This document shows, in pieces, positions 35,640-46,497 of a stretch of 64,000 nt of DNA. The position numbers and the translations under genes were made by a program. The notes beneath the pieces are model-generated. The model was not told the DNA's origin, searched no databases, and worked only from the letters and a program-made list of their open reading frames with translations. This stretch comes from Micropterus salmoides (Eukaryota > Chordata > Actinopteri > Centrarchiformes > Centrarchidae). Where the stretch lies: positions 5,223,385 through 5,287,384 of the forward strand of contig NW_024040485.1 of NCBI RefSeq assembly GCF_014851395.1, read 5' to 3'. Positions within the stretch are counted from its first letter, which is position 1; the number at the start of each line of letters is the position of its first letter.

Positions 35640-38600
35640 GCGTCTTGGTCATTCTTGCCAAAACTTTGTTGTGAGACTGGACACTAAATGTTTTTCAATG
35701 TGTTGTTGTAATGCATGCTTTAAAAACACAATCTGAATGGTGTGGACTGCCGTTCTGCCTGGTGTGGCTGAGCGCACAAGCTGATAGATCTCAATGGCTG
35801 AGTTATGACAGAAGTCCATTTATATTTAACAATAGTTAAACGGCAAGTTACAACTTTTATAAAAGTTAACTTTTAGAACTTGCCATCGGGCCCACGTGGA
35901 TGTGTAAGCTTTATTAAACCTCCCAGGTGTTGAGGATCCACATGCTGTGAGACACAACATCGGCATGGCAATGGGGGCACTACAGGTGGTCTTCTCAGAT
36001 TAATGCCCCCTGCGCTTTAGTCTTGTTATTAACTTTTGTCCTCTATTAAACCCCTGATCCGGGCTAAATATGTCACGTTTTACATGAGCCTGTTTAACAC
36101 ATTTAGAAGTCTATTAACTTTTAGCAAAGCTGAAAAGGCCACCAGAAGCGACATTTTGTTCAAGAAAATCATCGGAACAAGTGAAAACAAATCATCTGAC
36201 CACAGTGGCAAATTTCCAAAATTTTAGAGCAAATATCTGCTTCGCCATACATGGCAATAAATGCTCGTTGGCGTTTAAGTGGACTGTTGAGGTTGAGATG
36301 GATGCTTTACAAGGTAGAGATGATCAGGCCTATCATTAAGACCTCAGTAAGGAGGGACAGACAGTGTAACTGCAGGCTGACACACTCTATGTCGCGCGTA
36401 GATGTAATTATTGCCGTGCAGTGGGTGGTCCATTTAGCGTGACAGTCTGTCTGTCAGTATCATCACGGAATTGGGGTTCAGGAAATGTTAAACATTTGTG
36501 CGTAATGACTGCAAATGGGGTCTGTTCTTGCCACTAATGTGGGAAAATACTGTATGTCTTCAAATGTTTTGAGACTATGCATAGTATTTCTAAGTTCAAT
36601 TCAAACTCAAATGACATGAGTGATGTGCACAACAAAAGCTGATGCGCTCCAACCTCTGGAGAAGACTCCACTGAACTCCACAAGGGTGAAAGGAGACAGA
36701 TGAAGTTGTATTATGCTGCCACCTTGTGGTAAAATGAATACACACTGACGGACCACCAGTGCAGCACACGTGAACTCAACAACTGAATCTACAAAGTTTA
36801 TTTAATGTAGCGTTGAGTCTAAAAATATTCAGTTTTATATTCAGAGCTACACATGAACTATTCAAATACAAGACTCCAGGTTTTTTATGGTTGCGCTGAT
36901 GCATTGAAGTAACATATTCTATATCTTGTGCATAAAAAAAACAAATAAAGCCTATACTATTTGGGATGTTTGAAAAAATGAGGGAGCCAGAAATTAAAGA
37001 CTCGATGCCAGTGATGTTGTACATTTATCTTGGCTTCAGGGTTAAGACAACAAAACAAATGGGCATTTCTGTCACTAAAGGACCAGTTAAAATGGCCCAT
37101 TTTTTCTGTGCGTACCCAATTAATCGTGATGGAACACAATATACTGAAGTAAACCAATCAGTTATTTCCATACCGAGGTCTAATTGTGACAACTTTGACA
37201 TAGGCCACATTTGTCTCCCTCTATAATTACATACATCAAATTAAGAGACATCAGGCCCTGTTTGCTCTTTCTAATGAGGACAAATTGCTCTGCCACTGCT
37301 TGTTAACCATGTGACTGGTTAGATTCCTTGTCCAGTGGTGTGTATGTGTGCGTTTGTGTTGTGGCAGGGGGCCCAAAGCAAAAGATCAACAGAGGAAATG
37401 GGTTTAGGGGTTTGAACATAAACAAGGCGCTGACTTGCAGGTCCAGGAAGAGATCATCATGGAGAGACCCTATTGGTGAAATTCAGATAACCCAACTCTT
37501 CTTCACTGGTTCCAATTAGGATGTTTATGAATGGCACCTTTGTCTAGTGATCTAATTAGTTGTCAGACTGAATGGTTGGGAATAAATCATGTTAAAATGT
37601 CTGAATGACCTATGGGCTGTTTAAGGTCACATGCAGTGGGAGCCTATCGTTTCAGGATGTATACAATGCTACCTTTTGCTTTCAATAACAGCTATTGTCA
37701 TGTCGTGGATGATTTACAGTGCAGTGTAAAACAAACATTTCTTCTAGGCCTAACTGACATGTCTGGTGATGGACAGATGACCTTACTGCTTTCTGCCCCA
37801 AAGATTGTTAGGATCAACCACTACACATGACTCTAAAGAGAAGCCAAAGAAAAGAAAATAATCAAAGTAAGAGAATATATTTAGTGATGTGCTGTTTTTG
37901 TCAAGGTAGTGCAATAACAGATTTTTCTTTTGCCTTTTTAAGGTAGTGGAATGAAGGTGGAGGCCTACACACCATAGACTGCATCAAACAGTTGTATATT
38001 GAGTTTAGGGAACTGCAGAGTTGGGTGATTATTCTCTGTGGGTCCATCACTACGAGCAAACCATTTCACATACTGGTAGTCATGTGATCCATTGTTAATA
38101 CAGAAATACTGATTATAGCTGCTTTATTTTACAGGCTAAACATTATGAACTTTAGGAATGTTAGCTTACCAACGCTAGCTTAACATACAGTTAGCATGCC
38201 GTTGGGTTGGCTATTAGGCTAGTTAAGGTTTCAGTTATAGGGACTGTTGGACGTGTGGCAGTTTTGACCTGATGAAATGTCAGGAAATTGTCAAAGTCAG
38301 TAAAATACGAGGTTTATAAATAAATTTAGTTGGAATTTAAGATTCCTTCAGCTCACATGCTTGTGTGAAAAGTCATGCAGGGGGAGGGATGTAGAAGTGA
38401 CATGCTAAAGGTCATGTAAATATCTTATCTTTTTCTGCTACTTATATCACATAACAGAAATCTTGCTCAAAGACAGTTATTAGTTTGAACTTAATCTTTT
38501 GGCTGACTTAATTCTCACTCCACTAATTTTACACACAAAGGTCGAAGGTCAGTTTTCTTGTCCCAAGGAGTCGAGTTGTGAAAGCAGTTGTGTCTTCTGT

Positions 38601-41100
38601 GACTCTTGATGGAGCTTTCTTATATCTGAGAAAAAGACCCCGGGTCGGCAGGATTATTTTACAGTTAGAACACTTGTGTTAACTGGGTGCATGGAGCTTG
38701 AAAACTTGAGCATTTAAGGACAAAATTCTATTGGGTTGCATTATGGAAAGTGTAGGATCCAATGGTTTTGGAGCGTCGCTTATACTAGAGACTACAAGTG
38801 TGGATATCGCCACCTCTTCTGTAGGCCTATCTCAGTAATCCCCCATCTATGAAAATGCCATAATAAGTCACAGAAGTGCCCCTTTGATCGAATACAAAGC
38901 TTATGAGTTTTAATCTGCTCTGTGAGGGTTGATAATCGTACCAAGGTTGTAAAATCAATTTAATTGGTGTTTTAAATGGCACACACAAGACCTTTAGCTT
39001 TCTCCAAGGTACAGGCAAGTCAAGGCTGATCTCAGCCCAAGCAGCCTTTCAGTTTCATATCCTTTTTATGGCGGTCGGCAGCCTATTTGCAGAAGTATAT
39101 TCAAGATCAGCATGTCTTATGTCAGCCACGCTCCTTAAAGAACGAATCTGTGGAAAAGACGTCAAAGCAAAGACAAGACCTCAAAGCCATCCAGCCGTCC
39201 TTTGCACAAAACCAACACTCTTGGATCACTCTTTTTCTTTTCCACCCCACGATCCCTCTATCGTCAGCATCAAAGGAGAATAGAATGGATTTTTTGTTTT
39301 CCAAGCCATAGTCATCAGGGACACCCCCCCCCCCCCCCCCCAATTCATCTAAACTACAACCGCAGAGGTGAAGAGGATGCTGGGTAATCGATATTTTTGA
39401 TGCCTCTGACATCTCCTTTGATGTGCTGTTGTGGTCAATGTTGAGTTTTTCTCCTACTTCTCAATCTCCTCCGTCTGTCACCCATGAGATGGGAGTATGC
39501 ACCTGAAGAAGCCACAGACACATGACAGAACTTACACAATTCACAATTCAAAACTCTGGATCATTTCAGTTTCAGGTAATGCTCAGTCCTTTGGAAATAA
39601 CTTGACAAGCATTGAAAATGTAAGTTTCATAATGTATATTGTATATTGAACTGAATCACATAAACAACAAGGCTTAGTCTCAAACAGGTATATGAAATGT
39701 TATATATTATCTTTTTAATTTGAAAATATTATCAATTCTTATTTTTCAATTATTTTAAAAGTTATCAAATGATTAACCCATCCCACCAGACTGTTTGTGG
39801 GATGGGGAAGTTTTATTTGTTTTAGGGGGGGGGATTTTGCCAAGGACACATAGCTTGCAAAATTGTTTCTGTCTGTGTTTTGCGCGTGAGAGTGTTAGGT
39901 TGACAAGTTGTCGGAGGCTCAGCAACAACAGACACATACTGTCACTTTAGGAACACTGTTTTGTGGAGATACGGGTTGACGCATGTCTAGAGTCGCCAGG
40001 TTTACTTGTCTGACCTCTTGACCTCCACCAATGACTGTACAATCCTCTCTCTGAGCACCCCGACCAACCACTGGCCAGCCAGCTAATGTTTCTGCATGTC
40101 TTTGCTGCCCCAAATACCACAGCAGAAGAAGAATGAGAAGCGCATGAGGCATGTGTTAGGTTCACGGCTACGCTGGGGCTTTAGGAGCTGTCATTTTTTT
40201 GTCATTGTCATTGTTTTGATCAGACAGGAGTGGAGATCTTTAAGTATTTTTGTTCAAGTCCAGGTATGATCTAGTTGACTGAGAATCTTCACAAACATCC
40301 TACATACAGGATTGTATCAACTGTAAAGTGAAATGTGGTCATAAATCACTTTCTGTATACTATAGGTCAAATGGTAGTGACTTGTTTTGCATTCTGAGTT
40401 AATATCAAATTATGGTAGCGAGAGGGTTTAAGGTTTGTGTCATCTGAGCAGGGCTGGCTTAAGTCAGGTCACGGCTGGGTCGTCTAGCGGCCACGTGGGA
40501 GGTCAGAGTTCAGGTCAGTGTGTCTGTTATGGCTGCCAGCACTCAGTCATCCAGACAACAGCTGGGCACTGTAATACTTCTTTGTCAAGGTCAGCCTGTG
40601 TGCCTCATTTTCTCACATGATCTTCTCAGTTCAGGGTGTTAAGCAAACATGCCAAATTAAAACAATGTAAATCAATTGCATTTTACTGAACAATATATAT
40701 CTGACCAATTTAGTAATTTTATTATTACAAAAAAACAACATTCAGAAAGCATGCATCAAGAAAAACAACATGTCGTTTTTTTGCCACGTGAAAACTCAAA
40801 ACAGAAGATTGAGACAAGGTGGCTGATTTTTGATCTGTTGTGGAGCATGTGTATGTGTCCATGTAACATTTGTGTCCTATGAGCCCTTTAGCTAAGCTAA
40901 ACTATGTTTTTTTCAAAGCCACACTCCTTGACTTTTTGGTCACTCCTGGGCAGTGGAACATGCTGGAAACACTTTACTTACTTACAATCGTATTATAAAG
41001 TTGCTATGCCTATAGTGAATAGCAAACCATAACATATCAAGCAGATATGGTTCAACAGTATCATTGATTTGTCATTTTTCTAGCCACCAGATAAATGTGA
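35640..41100. other. fzd8-gjd4 intergenic region
   Basis: Convergent arrangement: fzd8 (+) and gjd4 (-) point at each other. No supported gene. There is a 16-bp perfect palindrome AACTTTTATAAAAGTT at 35852-35867 nested in GGCAAGTT/AACTTGCC. A non-repetitive block at about 36230-36470 (with GTAATTATTGCCGTGCAG) and another at about 37050-37560 (with CTAATGAGGACAAATTGC and CTAATTAGTTGTC) could be regulatory. Poly(C) and poly(G) runs lie at 39.3 and 39.8 kb. Confidence 0.5.
39324..39341. repeat. poly(C) run, 18 nt
   Basis: Uninterrupted C run; a 9-nt G run follows at 39825-39833. Confidence 0.9.
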
Positions 41101-41108
41101 GTCCAATC

Positions 41109-41262
41109 TTTATTTTTCTTTTACATCTCAACCAACTCCTGAGAAGAAATATGTCTCTTTAGCTTGCTAATGTCAGATACTTGCTAGCATACTTTGTTAA
41201 TTAGCTTGCTTAAGCTATATAGCTTACTACTGTTAGATGTTGTTGAGTACAATGGTTTTATT
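41109..41262 (-). terminator. gjd4: possible gjd4 poly(A) signals
   Basis: AATAAA on the - strand at 41257-41262 (262 nt past the stop) and at 41109-41114. Which one is used cannot be told. Confidence 0.35.
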
Positions 41263-41524
41263 TTACCTTCTTGAAAACAGCTGCATTGATGAGAGCAGTA
41301 TTTTGTAAAACTAAAAGTTGCTAATAGTATCTCTGTGGGTTTGTCAGGACAAACGACACCTTTCACATCATAGTCATTTGATTCATCATTAATAAAAATA
41401 TTCATTAGTGCAGCTTTATAATTTCTAGCAGATCTTCTCTTTCATATGAATTCATGCTGACAACAATAGTTCAAGCTAAATATCCGGGCCTTTTAAAGGA
41501 AGGTGTACAGCAGTCACCAGTCAA

Positions 41525-42660
41525 CTACACCCATGCCCTCTTGTCTTCAGATTCACTGCCATCAGACTGTTGGCCTGAGTTTGCCCCACCTGGAGTGTAC
41601 TGCCCCAGCTTTTTGACACCCATAGGTGTTAGCACCGTAGAGTTTGGTGGCGGCTCCTTGTCGGGGCAACGGTACAGTGGAGGTTTCAGATAGCTGTGAA
41701 GGACAAAGTGAGTTGGTACTGGAGCGCTCACAGGAGTGGGCGACCAAGACATCTCGGCCTTAGCATCTTTGTTTTCTGGCCTCTTATGATTAGTGGATTC
41801 ACTGGTTTTAATTACGGTTCCACCATCCACCTTTGTAGGAAGACGTTCACCATTTGGCACAACAGCAGCAGCATGTTTTTCCTCTTTGAGACCATTCTTT
41901 GAGCTCCCACTCAGGCTGATTCTTCTGGTTAAAAGAACATCATTGTCTTCACTGATTGTTGTCGTTGTAAAAACACTGCTTTGCTCTCCTTTACTCATCT
42001 CCTCCATAAACATTTCCCTTTTCCTCCTCCATCTCACCATCGCCTTCATGGAGCTCCCCAGGTCAACCAAACTTAGCAGAATAGACAAGGAGGCGACACC
42101 CAGCATGACGTTGAGCATTAAAGTCTTCTCAGTTGGTCTGGAGATGTAGCATTCCACCCCATATGTGCAGGGAGCTTCGTAACAGAGGAATCTCTTAGGA
42201 ATGGACAAACCAAAGAGAAAAAACTGACATGCACCGAAAACCACTTCTATAAGGATCCGTAGAATCACCACCAGGACGTAGGCGCAGTAGAAGCGTGGCA
42301 CTCGCCATTCTAGTGGGGGGTTGTGAGGTGGAGCTTTATGGAAGGACATGGAGTTCTCAAGGGTGAAAGGTAAAGCTCCTCGACTCCTGTCGCTGCAGAA
42401 ACCTCCAGGAGAGGGATACGACACAACTTTATGCATGACGTAGGTTGCAAACAGCACATGGGGGAGACAGAGAAGAATAAGATGGAAGAGCCAGACACGG
42501 TAGACGGATACAGGAGCAAATACGTCAAAACACACATTAGAGCAGCCTGGCTGGATGGTGTTGCAGATAAATCTTTCCTGCTCATCACTAAAGAGGGTGA
42601 AGCCAGCCAGCAGCAGGACTAGCAGACGTAAAACCAGCATCAACATCCACCAGATTTTGC
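41525..42660 (-). CDS. gjd4: gjd4 coding exon 2
   Basis: The acceptor TTCCATTGCAG ends at 42661; the exon begins GC AAA ATC TGG TGG, completing Gly and giving KIWW. It contains all four membrane segments, both Cys-triplet loops and the tail, ending in TAG at 41527-41525. Confidence 0.94.
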
Positions 42661-43407
42661 CTGCAATGGAAAAGAGATGATCCAGTAATAAAGACTACTA
42701 GATTAAATGAAGATGAAATTTAAATGATCCCAGTGAGGTAATTACAGATTACATCGAGGGGAAAAAATAGGATTTAAAGACACAATGACGATGATGAAAC
42801 AAAAGAAAAGCAAACAAGAAAAGCATCAAATTAAAATATATCTTATTAAATGTAGAACATCTAGATTATTATAAAATGACAGAGGCAAAAACACAAAATT
42901 CGTAACTGAGAGAGGAGACACAATTCACCATACTAGGAAGTAACTAAAGAAGAAAATCATAACCAAGCACAGAAATCCTACCGGAAGTCTTAACCTTAAT
43001 CACAACTTGGATTAAGAAATTTGTTTAAGCTGAGAGCACTTTATATTTCAAGGTGGGTTAAAATCAAGGGCAACTGGACTTGGCTGAAGAAACTGAGATG
43101 TTTTGCCTCTCATACAAGAGGCTTCTTCTGTTCAGGCCTTTTGAGTATCTTCAAAGTCCTGTTGCCCTTGATTTTAACCCACCTTGGGTAAATATGATCT
43201 GGATAAATGAGAGTCTTCAGAGACATTTACATCTACTGTTGATTTGGGTTAAAGAATGTGTTATTGCCATCTTTTAAAAAATAAATACTGACATACTAAC
43301 ATAGCTTAGGTGCTAATAGGCAGTATTGTTAACTACAAAAGAAAAAACGTACCCATAAAGGAGACACTGTGACTGATAGTGATGAAGAGATCTGTTGCTC
43401 TTATCAT
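41525..43407 (-). CDS. gjd4: connexin, gap junction delta-4 (two exons, 396 aa)
   Basis: Gap-junction channel subunit with four membrane segments. Coding sequence joins 43407-43353 and 42660-41525. Residues 1-19 are the cytoplasmic N-terminal helix (MIRATDLFITISHSVSFMG). TM1 starts at KIWW. The first extracellular loop has the connexin signature C-x6-C-x3-C (C51, C58, C62) and the second has C-x4-C-x5-C (CYEAPC then CTYGVEC). The cytoplasmic tail is about 170 residues and ends in RAWV. A phase-1 intron within the Gly codon before KIWW matches the early intron of delta connexins. Position between fzd8 and ccny matches human GJD4. An in-frame TGA four codons upstream supports the start. Mammalian relatives (mouse Cx39, human Cx40.1) are linked to developing muscle; the role here is inferred. 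Confidence 0.92.
43049..43186. mobile_element. palindromic MITE in gjd4 intron
   Basis: The 26-bp terminal arms (43049-43074 and 43161-43186) are perfectly inverted. Inside is a second stem GCCTCT/AGAGGC (43105-43110, 43117-43122) around CATACA. The 138-bp element lies in the single gjd4 intron. A diverged relative is at 60276-60355. Confidence 0.8.
43353..43407 (-). CDS. gjd4: gjd4 coding exon 1 (55 nt)
   Basis: ATG at 43407-43405; 18 codons plus one base. The donor is G|GTACG at 43352. The peptide has the connexin N-terminal pattern DLFITISHSVSFMG. Phase 1 fits the acceptor at 42661 exactly; the intron is 692 nt. Confidence 0.9.
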
Positions 43408-45055
43408 CCTCGTTGTTCAGCACTATCCCTGATCCCGCAGAAAACAACCCAAACCGCTCAAGAAAAGCTTCTTTTAAACGGACAAATCTAAATCAGGGAG
43501 AAGTTCCCGAGTTGCTGTCCCCTTTAATACTGTTCCAAAACTACAGTGCTGACCCTCACAGCTTGCCACTAAATACAGTCACCTCTAATGTTTTCTTTCT
43601 GCTTCACACTCTTAGGTCAGGACCTGTGGCGAGAGCTATTCTTAACAGGCTGCCATCAAAGCATTGTTGGGATGTCAAGGTACCAGTCAACGTTACTGGA
43701 AGCTGACAATCACACGTAGGCAGGCTTGTAATAGACAATCATAAAATAAAGTCAGACAGCTAAATGGCATTGAGTCATTCTCTAAATCACATTAAGGTAA
43801 TAATCACAAGACAGTTAATAATGATTCTTATTTTAGTAGACACTTAAAATCTATTAATATTTAATGCTGTGAAACAAAACCCTCTGCTCATTGTCAGAAA
43901 TGTATCAAATCTGCAAATCACTTGTTAAAAACAGAATTATTAGACAAGAGCATTTTCTTTTATTAAAAACACAAATCAACCCATCCTTAAATAGCTCACA
44001 ATTGCCCTGTCTCAGTTTGAACTCTTTATACATTGTACAAAGTTCATATGCAAAATAATTACATTTTAGTGCTTTAGTTTTCAGACAAACGAGAAAAAAA
44101 CCATCAGAACCTGATCAGTTATTTGCCTGCAGCAGTTGAAAATGGAAATACAGTTTTAAATACTTCTAAGGACTTGGCTCAACAGTCTTGATCTTGATTA
44201 AAAAGTTACGTCATCTTGAAAAGTGTACAAGTGTGCTGCAATTATTTCACATTTGTCCAATTTTTGCATGTTCCACATAATAATTCTGATTTTACAGGCA
44301 ATGACAAAATAATTTTACAGTGAATGAATACACCCATAGTGGCTTATTTCTATTCTTTTAGTAATCTGGACCATTCTGAATTTTGGGGCGTACACCATGA
44401 CTGGTGCTTTTTTCCATGGACACTATTTCTTAAGGACGGATCAACAGGACACATTGTTATTGTTGACACACTGGAGAAAGCTGATTACTGGAAGATCATA
44501 CTTGTGACATCCAAATGTTGTTTTTATAAAGAACTGTGTTTCCAACTATAAACCACCTGCTCGAAAGAAGAGATACAATTCTTTTAGGTTTTGTGGTGTT
44601 ATGAGGTCATGTATTATGATCACACCCACATTTCATAGTTTTCTTTGGTCCAGACTACTGTTGAAAAGTTAACTTTCCGTTCCCTTTTCCTCAGCAAGGT
44701 AAGAGTGTCTGTTACCTGATAACTCAAAGCTGTGACCTCGTGAGGAAGAAGAAAAACAGCTTTGTTTGTAGGTTCATGCAAATGCATTTTTAGTTGCTGG
44801 GTTTTAAAAAGGACTGCATACATCGATGTACTGTATTCCTTCAATTTAAATTAAATGATCAGCATCAAACAAGCAGACACTGGGGTAAGGGGCTATTGAG
44901 CGTGAGATTCATGAAACTGGAGATTTTTTATTTATGCCTTTCCAAATGTACTGGAGATGGAATGTTTTGTTATCTAGCTCTATGGTGCCGAAATAAGAAC
45001 AAAGCAGTGCTGTGCCTCCTTACACCTCTCAGACCATTATACTGAACTGTTGGCT
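43408..45055. other. gjd4-ccny intergenic region
   Basis: This holds the presumed gjd4 promoter side (gjd4 reads leftward from 43407); no TATA box is convincing. No other gene. A 75-codon frame at 44324-44551 on + has no recognisable domain. Confidence 0.5.
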
Positions 45056-45197
45056 TTTATTCTGTTGATTTGAGGTTGAGTTTCACAGAACAGGATATTT
45101 TGGTGCTAAATATACTGACCATTTAAATCCCCTGAAATGGTCGTTTTCCGCAATGCTCAAATGCTGATTTAGTAGGTCTTTTTATTAGATATTTATT
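45056..45197 (-). terminator. ccny: possible ccny poly(A) signals
   Basis: AATAAA on the - strand at 45192-45197, 45181-45186 and 45056-45061, giving a 3' UTR of about 1.2-1.3 kb after the ccny stop at 46381. Inferred from hexamers only. Confidence 0.35.
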
Positions 45198-45239
45198 TAA
45201 ATTTATTATCGTTTGATCATCTTGTTGTTATTTCTGTGT

Positions 45240-45335
45240 TTTGTTTAATGTTTTGTCTAATTGTTCTTATATTGTACTTGATTTGTCATTGAGGATCCCC
45301 TTGAAAACAGGCATGTGCATCTCAAGGGGTCATTC
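45240..45335 (+). mobile_element. LINE-type 3' UTR fragment
   Basis: GTCATTGAGGATCCCCTTGA followed after a 17-nt gap by ATCTCAAGGGGTCATTCCC forms a CCCCTTGA/TCAAGGGG hairpin. This is the stereotyped 3' region of L2-type teleost LINEs. Limits are approximate; it lies inside the presumed ccny 3' UTR. Confidence 0.45.
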
Positions 45336-46380
45336 CCAATGAAGAATTTCCAACAAATGTCCACTAGATGTCAGCAGAGAGGTCTGCTTAATCCACTCAA
45401 AGCTTCCATGGGGCTGCTGCTAAAACATCTTGACCAAGTCATGTTGAGATGTAACCAAAATCTGATGAATACTGGAACCTCTTAATGATTGTTTGATTAT
45501 GTCCATAAGTATGTCAGAATGCGTCAGTGACATATGTGGGAATGTTGTCACAACTTGTTATTCATTCTGGCTCCTTCTATTTGCATCACAATAAATCGAA
45601 AGATTAAACAGACTACCTGAGTATTGAGAAATACACTAGAAATACTGTAAAACTTGAATATAAAGATTTCCCGAGGAGAAAACTTGCTAACACTTGTATT
45701 ATTGTTATAATAAATAACCGGTAGAAATTCCAGTGCTACACTACCGTTTTTGAAACTCTACAGGTACTATGGGTTCAGGCAGCTGTAACTATTCACATTA
45801 GTTCACATAATCAGGTAAAATAAATAATATGCTTCATTGTGAAGTTGCAGGACCATCTCAAAGGCAGGTTATGTCAAATCTTACAAATTAGGCCAGACAC
45901 AGATTAGTCAGAAAACTGAATTGAGTGCCATACTTTAAGACAGCTTCACAGGTCCATGTCCTAGCGCTCACATCTGTCTTGTGCAGGACGCTGTTGGTTG
46001 GTCCAATACTTGAATTTTCTCCACAGATGACATAACAACCTGGAACGTCCTTCTCTCTTTCATGAACAGAAGTTGAGGCAGAAGTTGAGGCACTGTGAAG
46101 GCATTAGGTTAAGTCTGAAACCTCTCTGGCAAGCCCCTCACCACCAGAAACTACTCCAGATGTGGTTTCACTTTCTTGCCTCCCGCTTGAAGCTGTGAGG
46201 TCCAGAGGGTGACTTCGGGTTTCAATCACTCCACCAAATTCCACATGTTGGTATTATCTGGGTATCCAAAGTGAAGTTTTCGGACACAGAACCATGTTGG
46301 TCTGTCTCCACTAATGTGGGCCTTGAGAGTTTTCTCAACCAGCCTGGTGCCAGCTTTAAGTACAGGGAGATTAATAGTGG

Positions 46381-46497
46381 TTAGGAGAGGATTGCAGGAA
46401 CCCATCTGATCCCACATAGATTGTCCATGCTGGCCGAGCGCTTCCTTGCTGCTCTCCGTACATCCTTGTACTTGTCATCACATAGCCTGGAAATAGC
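46381..46497 (-). CDS. ccny: ccny last coding exon
   Basis: Acceptor CTCTTCAG; 38 codons from AISRLCDDKYKDVRR to VPAILS, then TAA at 46383-46381. Phase 0 entry. It contains the KRSASMDNL phosphosite region. Confidence 0.95.
   Translation of the reverse strand, partial: AISRLCDDKYKDVRRAARKRSASMDNLCGIRWVPAILS

Noticed and set aside
41793..42149. 118-codon frame on + inside gjd4
   Set aside because: Antisense shadow of gjd4 exon 2.
44324..44551. 75-codon frame on + between gjd4 and ccny
   Set aside because: No recognisable domain and no supporting promoter or splice context; probably chance or an unidentified repeat.
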